A stretch of 64,000 nt of DNA from Rossellomorea pakistanensis (GTDB taxonomy: Bacteria; Bacillota; Bacilli; Bacillales; Bacillaceae_B). A model generated the notes under the pieces. It was given only the letters and a program-made list of their open reading frames with translations, ran no database searches and had not been told where the DNA came from. The translations under genes were made by a program, and so were the position numbers. The DNA is taken from contig NZ_JAFBDZ010000004.1 in NCBI RefSeq assembly GCF_016908495.1, positions 186,001-250,000 on the forward strand, read 5' to 3'. The first letter of the stretch is position 1. Each line of letters starts with the position of its first letter. Positions 37,448 to 46,581 of this stretch are shown in pieces.

Positions 37448-39050
37448 CCCCTTCACCTCCTGTCTGGGTTTCAAAGGGTACTCCTACATTTATGCTAATT
37501 CCATTACTTGGTTTTAATTGAATGGTTATTTCTCCACCAAGTTTTTCGATACTCTTTCTAACAAGATAGAGTCCGTAGCCTCTATTTGGACCTTTCGTAG
37601 AAAATCCTTTTTCAAATACATGGTCAACCATTTCTTTAGAAAGTCCTGGACCTGAATCTGAAACATTGATAAATAAGTGTTGTTGCGAATAGGTGAGGGT
37701 TACCTCGATAGCTTTCCTATTACTTTGAGCCACAGCTTCGATGGCATTGTCCATTAGGTTTCCTAAAACCGTAATGACTTCATGGGTGGTTTCCGAATGT
37801 TTTGGTTCAGGGATAACCGATTTCGTTACAATTGATAAATCGACGTTTTCTTCCCTACCATAGCTTAGCTTTCCCATAATAAAACCAGCGAGTGCCGGGT
37901 CCTTAATATTCTTAGTCACATGACCGACTTCATGATTTCGGTGGTCGACAAGGGTATGAATAAAATCCGTTAATTCATCCTTATATCCCATACGGACCAT
38001 TCCGAGAATGACGTGTAGTTTATTCATAAACTCGTGTGACTGTGCCCGTAGTGCCTCAGCGTATGTTCTTACTCCTGTTAACTGTTCAGCCAATTGATTC
38101 ATCTCAGTCTTGTCCCGAAAGGTTGAGATTGCCCCAACGACTTGTTTATTCACAATAAGCGGCACTCGATTGACAAGAATCGAGATCCCATTAATGCTTT
38201 GTTCTTTATCTAATTCAGGTTTTCCTGTTCGTAGGACAGATTCGATTTCGAAGGTCGGGATATAATCCTCGACACGCATTCCAATCGGGTTTCCTGATAG
38301 CCCTGCCCTTTTAAACATACGGATCGCGGATTTATTCACAAGAGTAATCGTGGAATCTTGATCAACCGCAATCACTCCTTCATGAACAGATTGCAGCATG
38401 GTGTTCCGTTCCTCCAGAATTTTAGCGATAGCTAACGGTTCAAGTCCAAACAAAATCTTTTTAATGTATCTTGCTACAATATAGGCACCAACAATTCCAA
38501 CCAATATTCCAATGATCGAGCCGATAATGATATTTTCATGCCCTAGATCAATGGCTTCATCCACCTTTTCCAGAGAGATCCCAACAGCTACGGCACCGAT
38601 TTGCTTATGGTTTTCATCATAAACGGGGGCAAACGCTCGTAATGATTTCCCTAATGTACCTTCTGAGACAGAGATATATTCTTTCCCTTCTAATACAGAC
38701 TTTTCATCTCCACCAACAAATTTTTCTCCAATTCGTTCAGGGTTCGGATGCGACTTCCGAATCCCGTTCATATCAAACACGACAATAAAAAGGACATTAG
38801 TAGCTTTACGTATGTCAGTGGAATATTCCTGGATCTCCCTAGCATGCTCTTCATTCTGTAATCCATTTTTTACGATTCGTGACTTTGCGACGGTTTTAGA
38901 TATTACTTTTGCTTTTTCTTCAAGACTTTCTTCTAGCTGGTCATTAATCGTTGTACTAATTAACAAATCCGTAACAAGCAAAGAAACTAGGACAACCAGG
39001 CAAACTAGGAAAGTAATCATCGTATGAAGCTTCCATCTTTGTCTAAGCAT
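37440..39050 (-). CDS. dctS: Sensor histidine kinase, CitA/DctS family
   Basis: A membrane kinase of about 536 residues. It has a first helix (about 14-34), an extracytoplasmic Cache/PDC domain (about 35-168, dicarboxylate binding), a second helix (about 170-192) and a PAS domain (about 205-310). A Spo0B-like dimerisation helix with the phospho-His in RAQSHEFMNKLHVILGM and a HATPase (GNLMDNAIEAV, DSGPGL, RGYGLYLVRK) complete it. It lies 85 bases after dctP and overlaps dctR, giving the order dctP-dctS-dctR. The start at 39050 follows GGAGTG. Confidence 0.9.
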   Translation of the reverse strand: MLRQRWKLHTMITFLVCLVVLVSLLVTDLLISTTINDQLEESLEEKAKVISKTVAKSRIVKNGLQNEEHAREIQEYSTDIRKATNVLFIVVFDMNGIRKSHPNPERIGEKFVGGDEKSVLEGKEYISVSEGTLGKSLRAFAPVYDENHKQIGAVAVGISLEKVDEAIDLGHENIIIGSIIGILVGIVGAYIVARYIKKILFGLEPLAIAKILEERNTMLQSVHEGVIAVDQDSTITLVNKSAIRMFKRAGLSGNPIGMRVEDYIPTFEIESVLRTGKPELDKEQSINGISILVNRVPLIVNKQVVGAISTFRDKTEMNQLAEQLTGVRTYAEALRAQSHEFMNKLHVILGMVRMGYKDELTDFIHTLVDHRNHEVGHVTKNIKDPALAGFIMGKLSYGREENVDLSIVTKSVIPEPKHSETTHEVITVLGNLMDNAIEAVAQSNRKAIEVTLTYSQQHLFINVSDSGPGLSKEMVDHVFEKGFSTKGPNRGYGLYLVRKSIEKLGGEITIQLKPSNGISINVGVPFETQTGGEGDD

Positions 39051-39135
39051 AGATTCACTCCAGCCCATAATGAAATATTTTTATTATAAACGAAAGAAGG
39101 CTGCCCATAAATAGGACAGCCGTTGCAAACTAGGG

Positions 39136-40395
39136 TTATGCAGACATTTCCTCCTTGGAACTGTCTTTCACAATCTTAGGTGTAAACTCTCCTTCCATCT
39201 TCGAAACGACTACTGTTGCGACGCCATTCCCGATTAAGTTCGTGATGGCACGGGCTTCAGACATAAAGCGGTCAACCCCTAATATTAAAGCAAGACCTGC
39301 AACTGGAATCGTTGGGAATACAGCCAAAGTGGCAGCCAGCGTGACAAACCCTGAACCTGTTACACCAGCAGCTCCCTTCGAAGTCAGCATCAAGACCCCA
39401 AGCAGAAGCAATTGTTCACCTAATGAGAGATCAACGCCAAATGCCTGTGCGATAAATAGCGCGGCCATTGACAAGTAGATAGATGTTCCATCAAGGTTAA
39501 AGGAGTAGCCCGTTGGAAGGACAAGACCGACAACCGATTTCGAACACCCATAGTTCTCAAGCTTTCTCATCATAGGAGGCAAAGCGGATTCAGATGAAGA
39601 CGTACCAACAACAAGAATAATTTCTTCTTTAATGTATTTAATGAATTTAATAATGCTGAATCCATAAAACTTACAAATCGCCCCTAGGATTATGACAACA
39701 AATAAGAACATCGTGATATAAACGGACCCCATTAGCTTACCAAGATATAGTAGAGAACTGATTCCGAAATTTCCAATCGTATAAGCCATTGCACCGAATG
39801 CCGCAATTGGAGAAATCTTCATAATGATATTAACGATTCCAAACATCACATCTGTTAATTTTTCAAAAAACTCTACAACTGGCTTGCCATTCTTCCCCAT
39901 TGCAGCAAGAGAAATCCCAAATAGGATGGCAATAAACAAAACAGGTAAGAGCTCACCATTGGCAAAAGCTCCTACAAAGGATTCAGGGACAATCGACATC
40001 ACAAAGTCCATAAACCCATGGCTTGTTTCTTCTGCTGCCTTTGTATATTTCGAAACAGCATCTGCTGAAGCATTGCTTGTATCAAACCCTTCTCCAGGTT
40101 TAATAAAATTCGCTACGGCAATCCCAATCAATAGCGCAACCGTGGAAACGATTTCAAAATAAAGCAGTGCTTTTCCACCGATACGCCCGACTTTCTTAAG
40201 ATCTCCCATCCCTGCAATCCCCACGACAATTGTAAGGAATACGATAGGAGCAATGATCATTTTCACTAGCTTGATAAAAATATCCGCTAATACCTTTAAC
40301 TCAGCACCGAATGTCGGAAACACAGCCCCACAAATAATCCCGAGAATAATCCCCGTAATCACTTGAAAGGTCAAGCTCTTAAAATTAAACTTCAT
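39136..40395 (-). CDS. dctP: C4-dicarboxylate:cation symporter (DctP/DctA/GltP family)
   Basis: A 419-residue transporter of the dicarboxylate/amino acid:cation symporter family. It has the re-entrant serine-rich loop [15 protein letters not shown] and the substrate/cation motif [20 protein letters not shown], with family length and helix pattern. The adjacent DctS/DctR pair makes succinate, fumarate or malate the likely substrates. The ATG at 40395 is best spaced from CAGGAGAG; the frame is open to 40428. A perfect-consensus cre box lies upstream. Confidence 0.9.
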   Translation of the reverse strand: MKFNFKSLTFQVITGIILGIICGAVFPTFGAELKVLADIFIKLVKMIIAPIVFLTIVVGIAGMGDLKKVGRIGGKALLYFEIVSTVALLIGIAVANFIKPGEGFDTSNASADAVSKYTKAAEETSHGFMDFVMSIVPESFVGAFANGELLPVLFIAILFGISLAAMGKNGKPVVEFFEKLTDVMFGIVNIIMKISPIAAFGAMAYTIGNFGISSLLYLGKLMGSVYITMFLFVVIILGAICKFYGFSIIKFIKYIKEEIILVVGTSSSESALPPMMRKLENYGCSKSVVGLVLPTGYSFNLDGTSIYLSMAALFIAQAFGVDLSLGEQLLLLGVLMLTSKGAAGVTGSGFVTLAATLAVFPTIPVAGLALILGVDRFMSEARAITNLIGNGVATVVVSKMEGEFTPKIVKDSSKEEMSA

Positions 40396-40432
40396 TCTCA
40401 TCACTCTCCTGTCCGTTTTTAAGTTCATTTAA

Positions 40433-40446
40433 TGAAAGCGGAAACA
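40433..40446. promoter_or_regulatory. cre (CcpA) box upstream of dctP
   Basis: TGAAAGCGGAAACA fits the cre consensus TGNAARCGNWWWCA at every position. It lies 38 bases before the dctP start, which fits catabolite repression of dicarboxylate uptake. Confidence 0.8.
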
Positions 40447-40630
40447 TTTGTGAACATTATATGAATTTTCGGACAACTAAAAAAGATTATGAAACTAAGT
40501 AAACCTTTTTGTAATTAAAAAAAGTGAATGGGAGTGAAAGGTTATTCTACTAAATTGGAACGGGAGATAGAAATGGCTAGCGATTATTTTTATTTTGACA
40601 AAAAACAAAGGGATTGTCTCAAAACCAGAT

Positions 40631-40672
40631 GTCAGGAACCATAATAAAAGAAACCCTATTGTGGTTCCTGAC
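40631..40672. repeat. Inverted repeat with flanking direct repeat
   Basis: GTCAGGAACCA (40631-40641) and its exact complement (40662-40672) enclose a 20-base loop, and the direct repeat ACCAGATG flanks both ends. It lies in the intergenic stretch between dctP and dinB (40396-40737). The arrangement is like a small MITE or repeat unit common in Bacillus intergenic DNA, or a terminator remnant. Confidence 0.5.
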
Positions 40673-40737
40673 ACCAGATGGGACAGCTCCTTTACTTTTA
40701 ATAGAAAAATATCTTTGATTCCTTCATCCGACCTGGA

Positions 40738-41241
40738 TTACATTTTTGGTGGTTCCATACCAAATTTAGCCCATTCCTCTTTTGAAGGACCATATATACC
40801 TGGAACCGATAATCCCGCTTGTCGCATAAGGACCGTCATCTGCCCCCGATGGTGACTTTGATGCTGAAGCAAGAACATCAATAGAGAACCATTTGTCATT
40901 TGTCTACCCAAAAAGTTGATCTGTTTTCCTAACGTTTGGTCGCTCCATTGGGTTTCTAAAGCTTGTACAAATGCTTCACTTCCTTGGCTATAACGATCGG
41001 CTATAATTTTAGCTGAATTAGGAACGGGCCAATCCTCTGCTTGGCCTTCAAATCTCAAGTTTGTATTGGAAGTAATGATGTGAATGGACGCAACTGTATG
41101 CCAAGCAATACGTCCTAAATTCCAGTTCTGTGAAGTAATTTCTTGTTTAAGTGATTCATCCGTTAGATTATTCAGCAGGTTCTGTGTGGTTCCAGATTCG
41201 TACTCCCAGGATTTCAAAAAGTGGTTTAGGCTTTGAAACAT
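40738..41241 (-). CDS. DinB-family protein
   Basis: A 167-residue four-helix-bundle protein of the DinB/YfiT superfamily. The metal-binding His triad is visible: one in RIAWHTVASIHI and two in LQHQSHHRGQMTVLMRQAG. Such proteins are putative metal-dependent transferases, some using bacillithiol. It has an AGGAGG ribosome binding site. No operon partners are obvious. Confidence 0.87.
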   Translation of the reverse strand: MFQSLNHFLKSWEYESGTTQNLLNNLTDESLKQEITSQNWNLGRIAWHTVASIHIITSNTNLRFEGQAEDWPVPNSAKIIADRYSQGSEAFVQALETQWSDQTLGKQINFLGRQMTNGSLLMFLLQHQSHHRGQMTVLMRQAGLSVPGIYGPSKEEWAKFGMEPPKM

Positions 41242-41388
41242 AAGTAATCCTCCTAATTTTATAATAAATAATGGTTCGCCAAATAATGGATATTTCCCTT
41301 CTTATTCATAAGAGCGTTTATAAGGTTGATTGACTTGTGTTTAAACTTATGGTTTTTCCAGAATCGAAAATTCTATTTAAATAAGAAA

Positions 41389-41415
41389 AGTGTTAAATCA
41401 TGGCGATTTAACACT
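41389..41415 (-). terminator. Terminator of the first GAG operon
   Basis: AGTGTTAAATC (41389-41399) and its complement (41405-41415) form a hairpin with a five-base loop. On the minus strand it is followed by TTTTC. It lies 63 bases after the GH88 stop. Confidence 0.7.
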
Positions 41416-41478
41416 CTCTATTCTTACTACTAATATTAAATTGTAGAAACCTACCTACAGCTTACTTTCAACATCATC

Positions 41479-42678
41479 TTACCAGTAACACTCCCAATCC
41501 TTCGCCATTCGTATAAGCGCTTCAAAATAGTAGTAATCCCCCCAGATACAGCTTTCATCTACACCACGGCCGCCGCCTTTATAATAAACAGCATGGAGAA
41601 GAATCCCATTCGCTTCGCTGTCGATCTCAGTTGTGTAGTGTTCATAGAGTGATTGAATCATAGCCATTGCCGCATTTTCGTAAGTGCCTCTTTGCGGGTC
41701 GGTAAGAGGTAGATATTTGAGCATTTCTAGTAGTCCGCAAACAGTAATCGCTGCCGCTGAACTATCGCGTTCTTCCTCTCCTTCTGTGAAAGTTAAGTCC
41801 CAATAACAGATGTGATCTTCAGGAAGCCTGTTTAAGTAATAATGTGTCAGCTTTTTCGTAAGGCTGATTAGATCAGTGTCTTTGATATATCGATAGCTTA
41901 ATGGAAAACCATAGATTCCCCATGCTTGCCCTCTGGCCCAGCATGAATCATCTGAAAATCCTTGGTGGGTATTTCCTTTTAATGGTGCTCCTGATTCCGG
42001 ATCCATAAAGAAGGTATGGAAGGTGGAAGCATCTTCTCGTACAATATATTTGGCTGCTTGTTGAATATGACTTGAAGCAATCTCCCTGTACACGCTTTTC
42101 CCTGTCACTTCTGATGCCCAATATAATAACGGAAGATTCATATTGCAATCAATGATCATCCGGCCGCGCTGAGCGGGATCGTTTAAATCTCCCCATGCTT
42201 GAATGATTCCTGCTTTGTCATAGTAACGGGTAATTAATAAATCCGCCGCCTTCAATGCTGCCTCTTTAGCGATTTCATTTCCGCTAAGTTTATAAGCACT
42301 TACGCATGACAACGAGTATAGGAAACCAAGATCATGGTGATTGACTTCAATTTGCTTGTCAATTCGTTCTTTGAAGCTTTCCACATGCTTTTCTGCTATT
42401 TCACGATATTTCTTATCTCCTGTCCACTCATAAGCTAGCCACAGCATTCCCGTCCAGAAGCTTGTTGTCCATTCGATATTTTCAATCGGCTGATACACTT
42501 GATTAATGCTGCTTGAATCGGGAAAAAAATCGGTAAATTCGCCTATGCTTTGATCAATTTTTTTCAACACATGCTCGATGGCTTTTTCAATAAATGGTTT
42601 GTCAACAGGCGGCATTTGAGCGAAGCGTTCAGGTTTTTGAATTTCTTCAAAATGAATCGAGCTTTCAGTAATTTTCAT
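41479..42678 (-). CDS. Unsaturated glucuronyl hydrolase, GH88
   Basis: A cytosolic enzyme that hydrolyses the 4,5-unsaturated uronic acid from lyase-produced disaccharides, releasing 4-deoxy-5-ketouronate and an amino sugar. The 399-residue alpha/alpha-barrel shows both catalytic aspartates: Asp116 in EVNHHDLGFLYS and Asp177 in RMIIDCNMNLPLLYWAS, 61 residues apart as in the Bacillus sp. GL1 enzyme (recalled from family knowledge). There is no signal peptide. It overlaps the sulfatase stop by four bases and ends the operon permease-permease-PL8-sulfatase-GH88. Confidence 0.93.
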   Translation of the reverse strand: MKITESSIHFEEIQKPERFAQMPPVDKPFIEKAIEHVLKKIDQSIGEFTDFFPDSSSINQVYQPIENIEWTTSFWTGMLWLAYEWTGDKKYREIAEKHVESFKERIDKQIEVNHHDLGFLYSLSCVSAYKLSGNEIAKEAALKAADLLITRYYDKAGIIQAWGDLNDPAQRGRMIIDCNMNLPLLYWASEVTGKSVYREIASSHIQQAAKYIVREDASTFHTFFMDPESGAPLKGNTHQGFSDDSCWARGQAWGIYGFPLSYRYIKDTDLISLTKKLTHYYLNRLPEDHICYWDLTFTEGEEERDSSAAAITVCGLLEMLKYLPLTDPQRGTYENAAMAMIQSLYEHYTTEIDSEANGILLHAVYYKGGGRGVDESCIWGDYYYFEALIRMAKDWECYW

Positions 42679-44105
42679 ATATTTTTCACCTCATTGTTGA
42701 TATTGAATGGATCATTAGTTCTGTTCAGCCACAGGGCTAACTTCTCTTCAAGCTTTTGTGCGATAACATGGCTATGCGGTATTTCAATTACTTCAGGTTC
42801 TAGTTGATATGGATCTTTTTCCAAATCATAAAGCATCCGAACTGTTTTCTTCCTTGGGGAGTAGCCTTTATGGACTACATACATATAGTTTTTCGTCCGA
42901 ATGCCTCTCCAGCCATATGCACGATTATCCATCCCCGACTGCCGAAACTGTTCAATTGCCTCTTTCCGTCCTGGATAAGCGCAAAGATAGGATTGATTTA
43001 CTAGTTCCTTCTTTTCCCCTTTTAATATAGGAGATAAATCTGTTCCTTCTACTTGGGAAGGAACAGGGAGTCCTAGTAATGTAAGCAATGTCGGCATAAT
43101 GTCAACTGTATTAAGGAGAGAATCGGTCGCTATTGCCGGGATCTTTCCTGGCCAACGGATTAAAAACGGAATCCCTATTGATTCTTCATACCAGACATGC
43201 TTCGCCATCAGTCCGTGCGATCCCATCATTTCACCGTGATCGGAGGTTAAGACGATAATCGTATCCTCTTCTAGTTGAAGCTCCCTTAACACATCGAGGA
43301 TACGGCCAAAATTTTCATCAATTCCTGTTATGGCGGCAAAATAATTTTTTTGATTCTCCTGTAACTCTTCTAATCCCCCGCCTACCTCTTCGCCTGTATG
43401 AACCTTGAAGGAGTCTGAAGTTACATTCTTTCGGAGTGGCAGGGATTGTTGTTTATAGACGTCTTTGTATTGCTTTGGCACCTGATCAAACGGGCTATGG
43501 GGAGGATTCCATGAAACAAATAATGCAAACGGCTCATCCGGGTTTCTACTATTAATAAACTCTATCGCTTTATCAGTCTCATGCTCCACTGACCACTGAT
43601 TCGGCTTTATTTTCTCTGGACTGTCTTGCCAATAATGGGGAGACAGATGATCATCCCATGCACCATACGAGTACCATTCATCAAAGCCATGACGTTTTGG
43701 CCCTGGCGGTGTATAGGCATCCCAGCCAGAAGCACCTGATTCTGGCTGGGATTGGTATTGGAGCTCTGGTAAATCCAAATGCCATTTTCCAATATAGCCT
43801 GTTGCATAACCCGATTCTTTTAATACATCACTGATACACCTTTCCTCTGGCTTCAGCATCACATCAGCACCGACCTTACAATTCGTGTAAACCCCCGTAC
43901 TCATTGGGTATTTTCCTGTTAAAAGTGATGCCCGGTGTGGAGAGCATAACGGATTGCAGGTCACAGCCTGAGGAAAGGTCATGCTTTCTAATGCAAATTG
44001 ATCGATATTCGGTGTGTAGACTGGGTCCTCCTTTGCATACCCAGCCGCTTGTCTTCGCCATTGGTCGGCAAAGAGATATATAAGATTCGGTCGTCTTTGA
44101 TTCAC
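42675..44105 (-). CDS. Formylglycine-type sulfatase (cytosolic)
   Basis: Removes sulfate esters from glycosaminoglycan oligosaccharides, probably the unsaturated chondroitin disaccharides. The 476-residue protein opens with the alkaline-phosphatase-fold motif RRPNLIYLFADQWRRQA (metal Asp and Gln). The formylglycine motif is Cys54-Ser-Pro-His-Arg58 in CNPLCSPHRASLLTG, and later IVLTSDHGEMMGSHGL gives the second metal site. No signal peptide is present, so it acts after import. It uses a GTG start after GGAGAGGAT. No maturase gene (FGE or anSME) lies in the window. It follows the PL8 gene by 15 bases. Confidence 0.92.
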   Translation of the reverse strand: MNQRRPNLIYLFADQWRRQAAGYAKEDPVYTPNIDQFALESMTFPQAVTCNPLCSPHRASLLTGKYPMSTGVYTNCKVGADVMLKPEERCISDVLKESGYATGYIGKWHLDLPELQYQSQPESGASGWDAYTPPGPKRHGFDEWYSYGAWDDHLSPHYWQDSPEKIKPNQWSVEHETDKAIEFINSRNPDEPFALFVSWNPPHSPFDQVPKQYKDVYKQQSLPLRKNVTSDSFKVHTGEEVGGGLEELQENQKNYFAAITGIDENFGRILDVLRELQLEEDTIIVLTSDHGEMMGSHGLMAKHVWYEESIGIPFLIRWPGKIPAIATDSLLNTVDIMPTLLTLLGLPVPSQVEGTDLSPILKGEKKELVNQSYLCAYPGRKEAIEQFRQSGMDNRAYGWRGIRTKNYMYVVHKGYSPRKKTVRMLYDLEKDPYQLEPEVIEIPHSHVIAQKLEEKLALWLNRTNDPFNINNEVKNI

Positions 44106-44120
44106 TACTATCCTCTCCTC

Positions 44121-46532
44121 TTATCTATCCGTGACAGGGAATGTGACCACATTGGAAAGCAGTTGATATTCACCGTTTTCGAAGTCTTTTCCTTTCCACA
44201 TAAAGATCCTTACCTCTCCACCGTCAATTTTCTGCGGCAGGTTAAGGGACTGCTTGATCTCTTTTGATTGGCCTTGTTCAAAATCTTCTTCATGATGGAC
44301 AGCTTTTTTCAGCTCTCCTTTCCAGTTATAAAAAGCCGTCGTAACCGTTGCCTTTTCCCTATCATTCGTTTGGCTGGAGATGTTCACTACCGCATCGACA
44401 GTTCCATTAGCCTCCATCTGTTCCTGATTAATTTTGGCATCTGTTAGAAAATGATCGCTTTGATCCGACTGTTTCGGGTTAAGCTGCAGCTTTGTCGTAA
44501 ACGTCTTTCCTTTGGCTTCTTTTACATCAATTTCTAGTTTTATAAATGGTTTTAACTTTGTGACTTTTACACCTTCATCGGCTTTAATCACTCCGAAGGC
44601 TTTTCGGTCAATTTCAACTTCAATGGTTCCATCGTTTTCCATAGTCGGATCTGAGACCGCAATTTCTAGCTCGTTTTCAATTTCTTTCATGGTAATAGAT
44701 GCTTTGTCGTACACAGTTAACGGTCCGGCTTGTTGTTTTGTACTTTCCCAGAAATTTGCACCGAGGATGTTTTGAGTCGTTTCGTGAACCGCTTGAACGG
44801 CTTTATCATTTCGTAGGATTTGAACATCAGGATTTGCTGCATATTGCTCTATTTCATCTGCTGATTGATTCGGTAATAATGTGTAAGCATACCTTTCAGC
44901 GTTCGGATTTTTTCCATGATCCAACCACATGGTGGCATAGGAACGCTTAATCACTTCTTCTGGACCGCCGTAATTGATATCACTCCATTTTCCTTCTCGT
45001 TGTTCTTTTTTAACGTAAAGATTGGCTTTTTCCGGGAAATAATAACCTATATCCGCTCCTTCTCCATTCCCTTCTAGATAAGCCCACTCTACTTCTTTAA
45101 TTTCCTTTTCCGAACCTAATTCGTTCAATGGGGATTCTCCATTAATGATGACTTTATTCGAACCGTCCTGACGAATTTTTCTGTTTTCAACAATGGTTTC
45201 AATAGGACGATCGTCCGAACTTGTGATATCAGCACCGAGGGCTACAATTTCGTTGTCAAACATGAACCATGATTTTTTTGCCTGCAAGGAACTGTTCCAT
45301 GCATCATAGGACATTCCCGCTGTTCCATATTGTTCATTTAGTGTAGAACCACCAGTCCATGATTGGGTGGAACGGTGCTCCCCGCTTCCATCTGTACGCG
45401 TCATCGTATCAATGGTCGTTCCCGGCATCCGGTAAGGGTCGACGGTTGGCCAATAACCATCACTGAATTGTCCAAGATCATCATTGTATAAATACGCCAT
45501 TCCTTCTCCCGTATACCATCCTTTACGATTTTCGTTATTCATGTCTTCATAGTTTTGAATTCGGTTGGAATACATACTGAGACCAAATGCATAGCCGGGT
45601 TTTCGGTGTACGACCCGATCCATCGAGGCAAACGTTTTATGCAAGTATAGCTCTCCCCGTGGTTTGATATCATTGTTACTTAACAATGTTTTCGCCAATG
45701 TAATATCACGGAAGCTTTCTGCATTCTCGATATAATCTAAGAAAGTGTCTTCTTGAATCCAATGCTTTGCCATCCTGAGGAACCGGTCTCCATATGGTTC
45801 TGGTGCGAACTGCCCCATTCGTACTACGGTTTTTATAACCGAGTGTCCAGCATTATGATCCTGAAGGAAATCACGGGAAATCGCCCGCCCCCTCACCATA
45901 TCCATTAAACTTCCTTTATACATAAGAGGCTCGAAGCTATCTTGAATCCATTCATACACATTGTTCACATTTGGATTGGTCACTTTCCAAGTAGACCCAC
46001 TGAAAACCTCAAGCAGCTCGGTTAATCCTTCAATTAATACAATTCCGTAAGATCCCGTGTAAGCAATGTCTTCATGCTGAACAAATGACCCGTCCTTATA
46101 GAATCCATTCCCTTCGGTGACATATTCAAATACCTGACTAAGGGCATCACGGGAAGCAGCAATTTTACTAGGATCCTTTACAATAATCCCTCTTACCGCA
46201 ACAACTTTACTCACATCCACTCGGTTTGCCCCGAAGGCTTCTCTATAGTTATCAGGTGTAGTCGCTCCTGATTTAGTCGGGGCGGGCTGAAAATGATCGA
46301 CGACATCCATATAACGATTAATCTTCTCCTCATCTAAATAGCTGTATAAAAGAACAACGAGATTATTTAACGCTTGGGGACCGCCGATTTCCCAATGCCA
46401 CCAATTGCTGTATTGACTGAGTTGCTCGTTATAGCGATGTTCATTCATCCACTCCATACCAGAAATGATGTCTTTCAGTAGTTTTGGATTATGATAGAGA
46501 GACGACTGCTCTGAAACAAATGCTTCCGCCAT
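44121..46532 (-). CDS. PL8 glycosaminoglycan lyase, 3' part of a frameshifted gene
   Basis: This is the catalytic majority of a polysaccharide lyase family 8 enzyme (hyaluronate/chondroitin AC lyase type). The alpha/alpha-toroid contains SNWWHWEIGGP with the aromatic patch Trp44-Trp45, catalytic Asn103 in FGANRVDVS, His153 and Tyr162 in VQHEDIAYTGSYG, and Arg residues in VRGRAISR. The spacing equals that of pneumococcal hyaluronate lyase Asn349/His399/Tyr408 (recalled). Beta-sandwich domains follow to the C-terminus. It has no signal peptide because translation of this frame begins inside the gene: codons upstream (LWSDLASTTDSGVITQSYRN) continue in frame to the A-run at 46600-46604, where the 5' part ends by frameshift. 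The listed ATG has no convincing ribosome binding site. Confidence 0.9.
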   Translation of the reverse strand: MAEAFVSEQSSLYHNPKLLKDIISGMEWMNEHRYNEQLSQYSNWWHWEIGGPQALNNLVVLLYSYLDEEKINRYMDVVDHFQPAPTKSGATTPDNYREAFGANRVDVSKVVAVRGIIVKDPSKIAASRDALSQVFEYVTEGNGFYKDGSFVQHEDIAYTGSYGIVLIEGLTELLEVFSGSTWKVTNPNVNNVYEWIQDSFEPLMYKGSLMDMVRGRAISRDFLQDHNAGHSVIKTVVRMGQFAPEPYGDRFLRMAKHWIQEDTFLDYIENAESFRDITLAKTLLSNNDIKPRGELYLHKTFASMDRVVHRKPGYAFGLSMYSNRIQNYEDMNNENRKGWYTGEGMAYLYNDDLGQFSDGYWPTVDPYRMPGTTIDTMTRTDGSGEHRSTQSWTGGSTLNEQYGTAGMSYDAWNSSLQAKKSWFMFDNEIVALGADITSSDDRPIETIVENRKIRQDGSNKVIINGESPLNELGSEKEIKEVEWAYLEGNGEGADIGYYFPEKANLYVKKEQREGKWSDINYGGPEEVIKRSYATMWLDHGKNPNAERYAYTLLPNQSADEIEQYAANPDVQILRNDKAVQAVHETTQNILGANFWESTKQQAGPLTVYDKASITMKEIENELEIAVSDPTMENDGTIEVEIDRKAFGVIKADEGVKVTKLKPFIKLEIDVKEAKGKTFTTKLQLNPKQSDQSDHFLTDAKINQEQMEANGTVDAVVNISSQTNDREKATVTTAFYNWKGELKKAVHHEEDFEQGQSKEIKQSLNLPQKIDGGEVRIFMWKGKDFENGEYQLLSNVVTFPVTDR

Positions 46533-46581
46533 CGCATAAAGATTACGGTAACTTTGTGTAATGACACCCGAATCTGTAGTA

